From: Pseudobutyrivibrio sp.
GTDB lineage: Bacteria; Bacillota; Clostridia; Lachnospirales; Lachnospiraceae
DNA length: 58,108 nucleotides
Assembly: GCA_024684955.1 (NCBI GenBank)
Contig: JAIKWH010000016.1
Location: 1 to 58,108, forward strand
Direction of reading: 5' to 3'
Shown here: positions 26,007 to 35,162 of the stretch, one piece after another
How positions within the stretch are numbered: the stretch's first letter is position 1
Layout: each line of letters starts with the position of its first letter
Notes under the pieces: model-generated
The model's database searches: none
Told to the model about the DNA's origin: nothing
What the model saw: the letters and a program-made list of their open reading frames with translations, nothing else
Made by a program: the position numbers and the translations under genes

Positions 26007-28536
26007 ACATTTCCCTCAGTTCTTTTGCCTTTCTCTCTACCTCCTCAATAAATTCTCTAGAGGAAATGAGATGGGCCCCTGCCCCTCTGATAATAATTTG
26101 CTCCAGACCATCAGAGGTGACCACTGTAATGTCATATTTTTTGCCATGCTCGTGAGTAAATCTCTCTATGTAGGCATCGGCTGTCTGGGCCTCAGCAGTA
26201 AATACCTGGTGGATATTTAGATAGTCTCCAAACTCCACCGGATGCCCCTTTAATTTGTATGCATCAAAGACAGCAATAACATTATAGTCCGTCATGGCCT
26301 TGTAATTGCTGAGAATATCTAATAATTTTCCTCTGGCCCCATCCAAATTTACATCTAAAACCTCTTTCAGCTGTGGCCACGCATAGATCAAATTGTAGCC
26401 ATCCACCAGGAGGAATTTCTCCCTAGGCTTTACTTCCTTGGGAGCCTGATAGACATAATCTGAATCCTTTCTTCTCACTCCACCACTGCCATACCTATTC
26501 CAGCCCTTTTTAGGATTTTTCCCTCCGTTGGAATGGGTGGCAGAATATAAAATGGCATCTATCTCATCTGGGCCTAATGCCATATCCAGTTTTGAAACCA
26601 AATCCTTATTAATAGGAATATTGCTTTCCTCTACTGCCCTTTTCTCCTTTAATGTAGGCACATGACAATTATCGTATACCTGATCAAAGGGAACTATGAC
26701 AGCAGCCCCGTGGGAGCAAAAAACAGATGAGGAAGGATTTTCTATATCTGACTCTGGGTCATATAAAATATCCTCCATTATTTCATCAGGCTTTTGGGCC
26801 TTCATATAACCATTAAATTCAAAATCTATCCTGCCCTGACCCTTGGAATAGGCCAAAAGATTTGCCTGATAGTTCCTGATATTTTTGGCCGGTGCCAGGC
26901 CTTTTAGAATGGACCTGCCTCCCTCCTCGTATGGAGAATCAAAACTGCCACCCATCTCTGTAATGTCAGTCATGGCCCTGCCAATATATTCTCCTGGTAC
27001 ATTTAATTCAAAAGCAAAACCAGGCTCCAAAATAATAGTGCCGGCAGTCATAAGACCCTGCCTTATGGCCCTATAGGTGGCCTCCCTAAAGTCTCCACCC
27101 TCTGTGTGCTTTATGTGGGCCCTGCCTCCGATAATGGTAAATTTAATATCAGTAATAGGAGCGCCAATAGCAACTCCCCTATGTTCCTTTTCTAAAATAT
27201 GGGTCTTTATCAGCCTCTGCCAGTTCAGAGATAAATCATCTGTGGACACATCAGACTCCACCAGGATTCCAGAGCCTGCAGGCAGCGGCTCCATCAACAG
27301 GTGAACCTCTGCATAATGTCTGAGGGGCTCAAAGTGGCCTACTCCCTCCACTTTTGTTTCTAGTGTCTCCTTATATAAGACTCCTGTTTCTTTAAAGCCC
27401 ACCTTTATACCAAGACACTGGCTAATCCTCTGGGTAAGGATTTCCGTCTGGACCTGCCCCATCAAATTTATTTTTATCTGGTCTAATTTGTCGTCCCAAA
27501 CCACAGATAAAGATGGGTCCTCCTCATTTAGACTCAAAAGTTTGGGATACGCCACCCTAGGGTCTGTCCCATCTTCAAATATAATCTGATACTGGAGAAC
27601 AGGAATCAGCCTCAGGCCTGGTCTATCCTTTTCTGTTCCAAGGCCCTGTCCGCTAAATGTGGACTTTGGCCCTTTGAAAGCTACTATCTGGCCGGCAGAT
27701 GCCCGGTCTACCTGCTCGTATTTTGCTCCAGAATAAACCCTGATTTGATCTACCTTTTCCCCGTTTGGCAAAAGATCTTTTACACCTATAGCGCCAGAAG
27801 TAATCTTTACAAAGGAGAGTCTTGTATCTACACCCAGGCTTTCTATCTTATAGACCCTTCCTCCAAATTCATCTGAAGGATTCTTTTTTACCCCTGCCAG
27901 TTTGGATATGTAATCCATCAAAGGCTCTACCCCTTGATTCTTTAGGGCTGACCCCATAAATACTGGGAAAATTTTCCTGTCAAAGATAAGATTTGAAATA
28001 GTGTCAAATCCAAGGGTCCCAGTCTCTAAAAACTCATCCATGGCAATCTCATCCTCTGTTGCCATGGCCTCATAATCCTCTGGTAAAATGGCGGCGCCAG
28101 TCAGTTCTCTTTTAATATTGTCTAAAACCAAACGGTCCCTAGTCCCCTCCTGGTCCATCTTGTTTACGAAAATAATGGTAGGAATACGGTTTTCTGTCAG
28201 TAGTCTAAAGAGGGTCTTGGTGTGAGGCTGTACACCATCCGGTCCACTAATGAGCAGGATACATCCATCCAAAGCCCAAAGGGCCCTCTCTGTCTCAGTG
28301 GCAAAATCCACATGTCCCGGGGTGTCAAGCAGGGTAAGCCCAGCCCCATGATAAGAAAAGTTTGCCATCTTTGAAAAGATGGTAATGCCTCTGGCCTTTT
28401 CCTGACTGTCTGTATCTAGAAAGGCATCTCCATGGTCCACTCTGCCTGTGGCTGAGATTATCCCAGCATTATATAAAATTGCCTCAGAAAGGGTTGTCTT
28501 TCCCGCATCAACGTGAGCTAATATTCCCCAAACCAT
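25987..28536 (-). CDS. TetM-like ribosomal-protection GTPase fused to a YacP/Rae1-type NYN nuclease domain
   Basis: 849 residues. The first about 650 are a translation GTPase of the Tet ribosomal-protection/EF-G group: G1 AHVDAGKT near residue 7, G2 ARGITIF, G3 DTPGHVDFA, G4 IIFVNKMDQ, and late domains with ITDIKFTIIGGRAH and ELNVPGEYIGRAMTDI. A charged linker (NGGKNPKKGWNRYGSGG) leads to a NYN_YacP domain at about 703-849: LLVDGYNLIYAWP (Asp712), VFDAYKLKG (Asp758), ADAYIERF (Asp787), VTSDGLEQ (Asp809). Bacillus YacP (Rae1) is an A-site mRNA endonuclease. Start supported by AGGAGA. Confidence 0.9.
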   Translation of the reverse strand: MVWGILAHVDAGKTTLSEAILYNAGIISATGRVDHGDAFLDTDSQEKARGITIFSKMANFSYHGAGLTLLDTPGHVDFATETERALWALDGCILLISGPDGVQPHTKTLFRLLTENRIPTIIFVNKMDQEGTRDRLVLDNIKRELTGAAILPEDYEAMATEDEIAMDEFLETGTLGFDTISNLIFDRKIFPVFMGSALKNQGVEPLMDYISKLAGVKKNPSDEFGGRVYKIESLGVDTRLSFVKITSGAIGVKDLLPNGEKVDQIRVYSGAKYEQVDRASAGQIVAFKGPKSTFSGQGLGTEKDRPGLRLIPVLQYQIIFEDGTDPRVAYPKLLSLNEEDPSLSVVWDDKLDQIKINLMGQVQTEILTQRISQCLGIKVGFKETGVLYKETLETKVEGVGHFEPLRHYAEVHLLMEPLPAGSGILVESDVSTDDLSLNWQRLIKTHILEKEHRGVAIGAPITDIKFTIIGGRAHIKHTEGGDFREATYRAIRQGLMTAGTIILEPGFAFELNVPGEYIGRAMTDITEMGGSFDSPYEEGGRSILKGLAPAKNIRNYQANLLAYSKGQGRIDFEFNGYMKAQKPDEIMEDILYDPESDIENPSSSVFCSHGAAVIVPFDQVYDNCHVPTLKEKRAVEESNIPINKDLVSKLDMALGPDEIDAILYSATHSNGGKNPKKGWNRYGSGGVRRKDSDYVYQAPKEVKPREKFLLVDGYNLIYAWPQLKEVLDVNLDGARGKLLDILSNYKAMTDYNVIAVFDAYKLKGHPVEFGDYLNIHQVFTAEAQTADAYIERFTHEHGKKYDITVVTSDGLEQIIIRGAGAHLISSREFIEEVERKAKELREMFDIKED

Positions 28537-28556
28537 AACATGTCTCCTATATTATA

Positions 28557-29879
28557 TTATCCCAGCAGTCTAAGACCCTTTGGGAAATGGTTTTTTATCT
28601 GTCCCTTTACAGCCTTGCCCCATCCTATAGAATATCCATCTACAAGCACTAGGGTCCATCCATCCTTTACATCTCCTGTCAGAGACTGGCCTTTTAGGTA
28701 ATAATTGGCCTCTTTGCTGCCAGATGATAAATTAAATGTGTTTTTAACTTCGCTATCTTTTAGTGCAAGAGCAAGGGCGTGGCTAGGCTCAAACCTATTC
28801 TTTTTGATGGTGCCTAGGAAGAGTCCGCCCCTAATTATATGAAGTCCACTCAAGTCCGGACATCCCTCAGGCAGTCTGTAAAGCAGGTCATTTATTAGGA
28901 GCAGATTGTCCTCAATACTGATATTAAGGGTCTCCTTTTGAAATGTTAAATAGTCATTTAATAATGCCTTATTTATGGCTTTTAATTTGGCCTTGGGCCT
29001 GTTTGCCCTTATTTCATCAGAACTGCCATCATCTGCTTTTTCTAAAAGGGCAACATAATGACCCTCACCCTTTACCTCATGAGGCCACAGCCTCTTTTCT
29101 TTTATGAGAGTCATATCTGGATGGCGACTAATAAAGGCAGCCACTGCCTCCTCGTCCTCCTCTTTTGAGAAGGTGCAGGTGCTATAGCACAGTCTGCCTC
29201 CAGGGATCAGCATGAGATATGCATTATCTAATATATCCCCCTGCCTTGCTGCGCACATGGTCACATTTTCCAGGGACCACTCATCTGCCGCCTCATGGTT
29301 CTTTCTAAACATTCCCTCTCCCGAGCATGGTGCATCCACCATTATCTTGTCAAAGTAATAGTGAAATTTAGAAGCTAATTTGTCTGGGTATTCAGAAGTG
29401 ACAATGGCATTTACTATGCCCAGCCTCTCCACATTCTCGGAAAGAATCTTTGCCCTGTTTTTCATAGGCTCATTGGATACTAAAAGCCCCTGCCCCATCA
29501 GTTTACCTGCAATCTGGGTGGACTTGCCACCAGGTGCTGCACATAGGTCCAGGCAATAATCACCAGGCCTAGGGTCTAAAAACTCTACAGGCAACTGGGC
29601 GCTGGCATCTTGGATATAGAATAGACCAGCCATGTGGTATGGATGGAGACCAGGCCTAGTGGCCTCATCATAGTAGTAGCCATTAGGGCTCCAATCCACC
29701 TGGCCTGTCAGCATAGGCTCCATAGTCTTTATAGCCTGAGAGTCTGCCTTTACAGGATTAAACCTGAGAGCCGATATTTTATTTTCCTCATAAGAAGACA
29801 AAAACGCATGGAAGTCAGGACCTAAGTCCTGCTCCATGCGATTTACAAAATCAATTGGTAAAAATGAAATGTCTGACAT
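28557..29879 (-). CDS. rsmF: RsmF-type rRNA (cytosine-C5) methyltransferase, NOL1/NOP2/Sun family
   Basis: 440 residues. The SAM-binding motif is LDLCAAPGGKSTQIAGKL near residue 108. IMVDAPCSGEGMFRK near 175 holds the first catalytic cysteine, and LCYSTCTFSKEEDEEAV near 230 holds the second. The C-terminal third (RGGLFLGTIKKNRFEPSHALALALK, split here only for reference) is a PUA-like RNA-binding region typical of RsmF/YebU-type enzymes. It should methylate a cytosine in 16S rRNA, though the exact position cannot be read. It overlaps the argS stop by one base and precedes the TetM-NYN gene by 20 bases, so three translation genes are co-transcribed. Confidence 0.88.
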   Translation of the reverse strand: MSDISFLPIDFVNRMEQDLGPDFHAFLSSYEENKISALRFNPVKADSQAIKTMEPMLTGQVDWSPNGYYYDEATRPGLHPYHMAGLFYIQDASAQLPVEFLDPRPGDYCLDLCAAPGGKSTQIAGKLMGQGLLVSNEPMKNRAKILSENVERLGIVNAIVTSEYPDKLASKFHYYFDKIMVDAPCSGEGMFRKNHEAADEWSLENVTMCAARQGDILDNAYLMLIPGGRLCYSTCTFSKEEDEEAVAAFISRHPDMTLIKEKRLWPHEVKGEGHYVALLEKADDGSSDEIRANRPKAKLKAINKALLNDYLTFQKETLNISIEDNLLLINDLLYRLPEGCPDLSGLHIIRGGLFLGTIKKNRFEPSHALALALKDSEVKNTFNLSSGSKEANYYLKGQSLTGDVKDGWTLVLVDGYSIGWGKAVKGQIKNHFPKGLRLLG

Positions 29880-31639
29880 TACATACGCTCCGGTGCCTTG
29901 AATCCAAGGAGGTCAATTGACTGCTCCAAAATATCTCTTGTCAGTGTAAGTAGTTTTAAGTAGCTTGCCTTTCTTGTCTGGTCTTCCTCTGCCAAAATCT
30001 TGGTGTCATGATAGAACCTGTTAAAGGCATTGGCAAGGTCGTAAATATAAGCACAAATCTTGTGTGGTGCCATATCCTCATATGCACTGCTAAGTGCTGC
30101 CATAAATTTGGTAAGCTCTAGGTGCAATGCCTTCTCAGAATCAGAATGTGCTGGAAGAATTGTTGCCAAAGCATCTACATCTTTCGCCTTGTTGAGGATG
30201 GATTTGCATCTAACGATTGTGTAAAGAATATATGGGCCTGTGTTGCCCTCGTTTGATGTAAATCTGTCTATATCAAAAATATAATCCTTTGAAGCCTGGT
30301 TTGATAAGTCACCATATTTGATGGCCGAAAGGGCAACGACAGAAGCTGTCTTTTCAGCCTCCTCATCAGACATAGTGCCGTTTTCTTTAATCTTTTCCAG
30401 CATCTTGTCCTCTACCTCTTTTAGCAGGTATTCAAGACGCATAACTCCGCCCTGTCTAGTCTTAAATGGCTTGCCGTCCTTGCCATTCATAGTACCAAAA
30501 CCAACGAAATATAGGTTTTTGTCTGCAGGTACGATGCCAGTCTTTTTAGCACATCTAAATACCTGGGTAAAGTATAATTCCTGTCTCTTATCAACCACGT
30601 AGATAACAGAATCAGGATTGTAATCCTGCATACGCCATACCAGGGTAGCAAGGTCTGTAGTATTGTAAAGGGACGCACCATCTGACTTTAAAATCATACA
30701 TGGTGGCACCTCTTTGGTATCAGTCTCCTCTTTTACATCTACAACCAGGGCTCCCTCTGAAATATAGGCAAAGCCATCATCTTTCATCTTTTGTACCATG
30801 TCAGGGATGTATGGCTGAGCATCACTTTCACCCTTCCACAAATCAAAGGTAACATCCAGTTTTTCGTAATTGCGCTTTAAATCAGAAACTGACACATTGA
30901 GAATGTGTGAAAGCAGGGCCTGATATCCCTTTCTGCCGTGCTGCAACTCATATGTAGCAGTCATAGCAGCCTCCTTGTATGCCTCATCCTCCTTTGACTT
31001 GCCAGAGGCGCATGGATAAATCTCCTCCAGCTCTGAGATTGTAAATGGTGGCTCACTAGGATACTCACCATCATAGTTTTCATCAAAGTACACAAGCTCA
31101 GGTTTTCTCAGTTTTAACTCTGTAATGATAAGTCCCATCTGAAGACCCCAGTCTCCCAGATGCACATCACCGATTACCTCATCACCCATAAAACGGGCAG
31201 TTCTCTTTATAGACTCTCCGATAATGGCAGAACGCAAATGACCTACGTGTAAAGGCTTTGCCACATTAGGTCCGCCGTAATCAATCATAATCTTTTTAGG
31301 GTTTGAAACCTTTTCTACCCCAAATCTATCCTTGTCTGATGCCATCTCAGAAACAAACTTTGCCAAGAATTCGTCAGATAAATCAATATTTAAAAATCCT
31401 GGAGGGCATGCCTCACATTTTGCAAACATCTCGTTGCCAGAAAGCTTTTGGGCAACCTCTGTTGCAATTGCTATAGGTGCCTTTTTGTATTCCTTTGCTG
31501 CAGCAAGAGCGCCGTTGCACTGGAACTGGCAAAGGTCCGGTCTATTTGAAAGGCTGACCATGCCGTATTTCTCATCATATCCGCAAGCCACAAAACCTGC
31601 TACCACTTCTTCTTTTATCTGTTGAAGTATCTCTTTCAT
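29879..31639 (-). CDS. argS: Arginyl-tRNA synthetase
   Basis: Class I synthetase, 586 residues from the chosen start. The HIGH-type motif is KPLHVGHLRSAIIGE. The ArgS-typical replacement of KMSKS is present in GFGTMNGKDGKPFKTR. The C-terminal DALR anticodon-binding domain ends DLLGFKAPERM. A frame-compatible start exists 13 codons upstream, but the ATG at 31639 has GGAGG four bases before it and gives the usual ArgS N-terminal additional domain start (MKEILQQIKEEV). It heads a probable argS-rsmF-TetM/NYN transcript. Confidence 0.95.
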   Translation of the reverse strand: MKEILQQIKEEVVAGFVACGYDEKYGMVSLSNRPDLCQFQCNGALAAAKEYKKAPIAIATEVAQKLSGNEMFAKCEACPPGFLNIDLSDEFLAKFVSEMASDKDRFGVEKVSNPKKIMIDYGGPNVAKPLHVGHLRSAIIGESIKRTARFMGDEVIGDVHLGDWGLQMGLIITELKLRKPELVYFDENYDGEYPSEPPFTISELEEIYPCASGKSKEDEAYKEAAMTATYELQHGRKGYQALLSHILNVSVSDLKRNYEKLDVTFDLWKGESDAQPYIPDMVQKMKDDGFAYISEGALVVDVKEETDTKEVPPCMILKSDGASLYNTTDLATLVWRMQDYNPDSVIYVVDKRQELYFTQVFRCAKKTGIVPADKNLYFVGFGTMNGKDGKPFKTRQGGVMRLEYLLKEVEDKMLEKIKENGTMSDEEAEKTASVVALSAIKYGDLSNQASKDYIFDIDRFTSNEGNTGPYILYTIVRCKSILNKAKDVDALATILPAHSDSEKALHLELTKFMAALSSAYEDMAPHKICAYIYDLANAFNRFYHDTKILAEEDQTRKASYLKLLTLTRDILEQSIDLLGFKAPERM

Positions 31640-31710
31640 ATTTACCTCCGAACCTAAAAATCCTAATAATTCTACCACAAATGCCGGTATGATTCTAGGC
31701 TTAGGCCCCC

Positions 31711-32949
31711 TTAAAAACTAAAGTCATAAAATAGATAGGAATTACCTAATTCATAAAAAATAGACTCCATATATTTATTATCCGAATCCTTATTATTTTT
31801 GTAGTATTCCAGCAATTCCTGGTCCAAATCTAAATCCCTTAAATCCCCAGAAAAATAGCCCCTGTTAATCTCAGAGAAAAATTCTGCATTCCTTTCATCT
31901 CCATCTCCGGACAGGATTTTATTCTTTGCCACCTCTTTAAAATATGAACTAGAATAGTCGGCAAAATCTAGGAGATTTGGGTCCTCTATCCCATTGTCCT
32001 TTGCCCAAGTGCTTACATCAGTAGGCTCCACCTCATAGTGGCCCTGGTGATCCTCTAGGTGGAGATTTGCAATATAATTTGGAGAAACTGCCTGGGCTGC
32101 AGTAACAAATTCTGGCAAACCATCCTCTGCTATGTGCTGTATGTGCATGTGGCCTGACAGGTTGCAAATAACCCCATACTCCTTGTACAAATCCAGGAGC
32201 TGTTGATTGTTTACCATCACATAGCCAAAGGTAAACATAGGATTATGCTCAAAAAGGGTTTGGTGACTGCCAGCTATTACATAGTCACCCTCTTTACTGG
32301 CATCCTTTAATTGGTCCTCCACCCACTCTAATACTTCTTTTTTAACCATGGAGCCTGCTCCGCCTCCATTTACGTCTACCATGAGCAGTCTCAGGTCGTC
32401 GCTGAGCCTAGCCACATAAGAGCAGGAATTCTCATCCAGGGCAATGGCCTCATCATATCCATAGTCACCATAGATATCCATAAACTCCTGGTCTGTAACA
32501 GAATCTACCAGCTCATATGAATCTCCGAAAAAACTGGCAGCATTGGCCTTGTTTAAATCGTGATTGCCCGGCAGGACAAAGACTGGTATTCCTGCATCCT
32601 CTAATGTCTTTAGCTCTTTTGCAAAATCAATATGGCTTTCCTTTGCCCCATTAAAAGATAAGTCCCCGGTGAGAATTACAGCATCCGCCCCTTTATCAAT
32701 CACCTGACTAAATCCAGCCTCTATTAATTCCTGGCAATATCTGGTCATCTTGCCATCTGCTGAATCCATCATATCAGTAAAATATTTTCCATGATCAGTT
32801 AAATCAGGGGAAAGGTAATGAGTGTCTGTAATAACAACTATATCAATTGGCTCAAGGCCCTCCTTGGAATTGGAATCCTGGGCAGAATCTGACCCGCAAG
32901 CCACAAGAGATATTGAAAGTAATGTGCTTAATAATAATAATTTCTTCAT
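31711..32949 (-). CDS. Metallophosphoesterase lipoprotein
   Basis: 413 residues from the ATG at 32949, which begins a signal peptide MKKLLLLSTLLSISLVAC with lipobox LVAC. The longer frame from 33030 would place 27 non-signal residues first. Calcineurin-like motifs are present: VVITDTHYL (D-x-H), VILTGDLSFNGAK (GD), VFVLPGNHDLNK (GNHD), VIAGSHQTL and NLSGHMHIQH (GHxH). The protein is an exported phosphoesterase of unknown substrate. It lies between ftsZ and argS, separated from ftsZ by a terminator, so it probably has its own promoter. Confidence 0.87.
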   Translation of the reverse strand: MKKLLLLSTLLSISLVACGSDSAQDSNSKEGLEPIDIVVITDTHYLSPDLTDHGKYFTDMMDSADGKMTRYCQELIEAGFSQVIDKGADAVILTGDLSFNGAKESHIDFAKELKTLEDAGIPVFVLPGNHDLNKANAASFFGDSYELVDSVTDQEFMDIYGDYGYDEAIALDENSCSYVARLSDDLRLLMVDVNGGGAGSMVKKEVLEWVEDQLKDASKEGDYVIAGSHQTLFEHNPMFTFGYVMVNNQQLLDLYKEYGVICNLSGHMHIQHIAEDGLPEFVTAAQAVSPNYIANLHLEDHQGHYEVEPTDVSTWAKDNGIEDPNLLDFADYSSSYFKEVAKNKILSGDGDERNAEFFSEINRGYFSGDLRDLDLDQELLEYYKNNKDSDNKYMESIFYELGNSYLFYDFSF

Positions 32950-33007
32950 GAAAATATGATATCCCCATGCACAGCCCCCTGTAAAGTGAAAGAACTGTGT
33001 CAGGGTA

Positions 33008-33036
33008 TAAAAAAATTGGGGTGAAATCACCCCAAT
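33008..33036 (-). terminator. Rho-independent terminator after ftsZ
   Basis: On the minus strand AATTGGGGTGA and TCACCCCAATT form an 11-bp stem with a two-base loop, followed by seven T. It starts 19 bases after the ftsZ stop and ends the dcw/ftsZ transcript. Confidence 0.9.
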
Positions 33037-33054
33037 TATATTAATTAGTTTTGA

Positions 33055-34281
33055 TTATTTTCTCATTGAATTCATGAAATCAGGCATCTTGATGTTGATT
33101 TCAGGAACAGTAGCCTCTGTAGGGACTGTAGGTCTAGCCTGTGAAAGGCCACCAAGAGGAGCAGTTGGTGTGGTAGGTCTAGAAGCAACAGATGAAGCAT
33201 TTGTCATTGCTGACTGAGATGCAGGAGCAGCCTGTCCTCCAGTTCTCATACCTGAGAAAAGGTCTGTGCCAGGTCTAGGTGTGGTGTTGTAAACCATACC
33301 AGATGTGCTTCTGAATGTGCCAGGAGCAGCAGGCTCCCCAAGGCCTGTAGCAATAACTGTAACAGAAACCTCGTCATCCATATTTTCATCAACTGTGATA
33401 CCAAGAATAATATTGGCATCAGCACCAGTCATATCCTGTACATAAGATGTAGCCTCAGATGCATCATTCAGTCCAACATCACCACAGATATTGACGATGA
33501 CATCTGTAGCACCGGCGATGCTTGTCTCAAGCAGTGGAGAAGCAACAGCTGCCTTAACAGCCTCAAGAGCTTTCTCATCACCCTTGGCAGAGCCGATACC
33601 TACGTGAGCTAATCCCTTGTCCTTCATAACAGTCTGAACATCTGCGAAGTCCAAGTTGATAAGCGAATTCTTTGTAATAAGATCTGTGATACCCTGAACA
33701 GCCTGGTGTAAAACACCGTCTGCCATCCTGAATGACTCACCGATACCCATGCTCTTGTTGCAGATCTCAATCAGTTTCTGATTAGGAATAACGATAAGTG
33801 TATCAACGTTTTCCTTGAGACGCTCAATACCATTAAGAGCATTATTCATACGAGGCTTACCCTCGAAAGTGAAAGGCTTAGTAACAATACCTACAGTAAG
33901 GATGCCCTGTTCCTTTGCAATCTTTGCAACAACAGGAGCAGCACCTGTACCAGTGCCACCACCCATACCACAAGTGATAAATACCATATCAGCACCTTTG
34001 ATAGCTGCAGAAATATCCTCTGCGCTCTCCTCAGCGGAACGCTCTCCAACCTCAGGGTTGGCACCTGCTCCCTTTCCTCCTGTAGTCTTCTCACCGATTG
34101 CAAGAAGTGTAGGTGCTTTACATAAATCAAGGGCCTGTTTATCAGTGTTGATACCGATAAATTCTACTCCCCCGATGCCCTCTTCAACCATTCGTTTAAC
34201 AGCATTATTGCCGGCGCCGCCTACGCCTACAACAATGATTCTGACAGGAGCTCCTATCTCGTCAGTTGTAATGTTAATCAA
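33055..34281 (-). CDS. ftsZ: Cell-division GTPase FtsZ
   Basis: 408 residues. The tubulin signature is [15 protein letters not shown] near residue 110. The N-terminal [13 protein letters not shown] and the T7 loop [11 protein letters not shown] near 210 are intact. A variable linker rich in Thr, Pro and Ala (about 320-395) leads to the C-terminal peptide PDFMNSMRK. FtsZ assembles the division ring. The start is TTG (34279-34281), eight bases after AGGAGG; no nearby ATG fits. A 122-base gap with TATAAT-like hexamers separates it from ftsQ, so it may have its own promoter as well as readthrough from the dcw cluster. Confidence 0.97.
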   Translation of the reverse strand: MINITTDEIGAPVRIIVVGVGGAGNNAVKRMVEEGIGGVEFIGINTDKQALDLCKAPTLLAIGEKTTGGKGAGANPEVGERSAEESAEDISAAIKGADMVFITCGMGGGTGTGAAPVVAKIAKEQGILTVGIVTKPFTFEGKPRMNNALNGIERLKENVDTLIVIPNQKLIEICNKSMGIGESFRMADGVLHQAVQGITDLITKNSLINLDFADVQTVMKDKGLAHVGIGSAKGDEKALEAVKAAVASPLLETSIAGATDVIVNICGDVGLNDASEATSYVQDMTGADANIILGITVDENMDDEVSVTVIATGLGEPAAPGTFRSTSGMVYNTTPRPGTDLFSGMRTGGQAAPASQSAMTNASSVASRPTTPTAPLGGLSQARPTVPTEATVPEINIKMPDFMNSMRK

Positions 34282-34403
34282 AACTATATCCTCCTTTTAT
34301 TAAACCTCTAAGGGAGGTCGAAAATTCCCTAATACCAAAATACTATTATAATATTATAGTTTTTTAGGCTAATTATCAACCTCTTTTTCAAATAAATAGC
34401 AAT

Positions 34404-35162
34404 TTATTCATCCACCTCAGCAGCCTTCTCAAATACAATATCTGTATTTGTATTTGAAAAATTCTCTAGATGTAGTGTCCCCTTCATTCCTTCTATCTGA
34501 GGGAGTATATATTGCAGCCTGTCAATCTTTTCCTCCAGATAAGACTGGCTGCCTAAGACGATATTGTAGTCTGAATAGACCAGTGTAATGTAGGAATTTT
34601 CATCATAAACTATCTTGTCCGGCATCAAATCCGTCTTGTAGATGAGTTTGATTAAGGACATCAAATATCCAACCTCATCATTATCTCCAAGAGACAACTT
34701 GTCTCCCACCTTTGGGTCCTGACAGGATACCCCTTCCAATTTCATATAACCCTCAACGTAGGTTTCTGAAATCTCTGCAATTATCCCCTGATAGTTGAAA
34801 TAGATATATTTCATGTCATCGTTTTGCATGTAACCTAAAATCTTCTTTTCATTGCAGTGGATTTCCACCGTGTTAAGATTTTTCAGTTTTACATCAAAGG
34901 AATCTATAAACTCTGCATCACCCTTTGGGAAAAGCTTGTTTTTAATAAAAACATACATGGCATTGTTAGAATATTCGTCATCTAATATATAGCCTGTAAT
35001 CTCTTCCTTTGTGTATAGGTCAGTGCCTGTGACCTCCACATTTTTAAGGGGACAAAAGAAATAGGCAAATCCCACAAAACCTGCCCCTAAAATAATAAGA
35101 GCAAGGATAAATTCAATTATAGCCAGGCCAAAGCCCTTTCTTCTCTTATTTTTTCTACTCAA
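34404..35162 (-). CDS. ftsQ: Cell-division protein FtsQ/DivIB
   Basis: 252 residues. A basic N-terminus (RKNKRRKGFG) and one membrane helix (about 15-35) precede a POTRA-like segment (LKNVEVTGTDLYTKEEI) and a beta domain (VEIHCNEKKILGYM). This is the bitopic divisome protein that links FtsL/DivIC-type partners with septal synthesis. The start is a TTG that shares the TTGA overlap with the ftsW stop, which suggests translational coupling. Sequence conservation is low, as usual for this family, but position and topology are convincing. Confidence 0.85.
   Translation of the reverse strand: MSRKNKRRKGFGLAIIEFILALIILGAGFVGFAYFFCPLKNVEVTGTDLYTKEEITGYILDDEYSNNAMYVFIKNKLFPKGDAEFIDSFDVKLKNLNTVEIHCNEKKILGYMQNDDMKYIYFNYQGIIAEISETYVEGYMKLEGVSCQDPKVGDKLSLGDNDEVGYLMSLIKLIYKTDLMPDKIVYDENSYITLVYSDYNIVLGSQSYLEEKIDRLQYILPQIEGMKGTLHLENFSNTNTDIVFEKAAEVDE

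Noticed and set aside
25987-28536. Simple tetracycline resistance gene on a mobile element
   Set aside because: There are no mobility genes nearby, the gene shares a probable operon with argS and rsmF, and the protein carries an extra nuclease-like domain, so a housekeeping role fits at least as well.
33815-34303. Open frame of 162 codons on the plus strand
   Set aside because: It lies wholly antisense to ftsZ, has a low-complexity Pro/Ser/Ala-rich translation and no ribosome-binding site; it mirrors the codon pattern of ftsZ.
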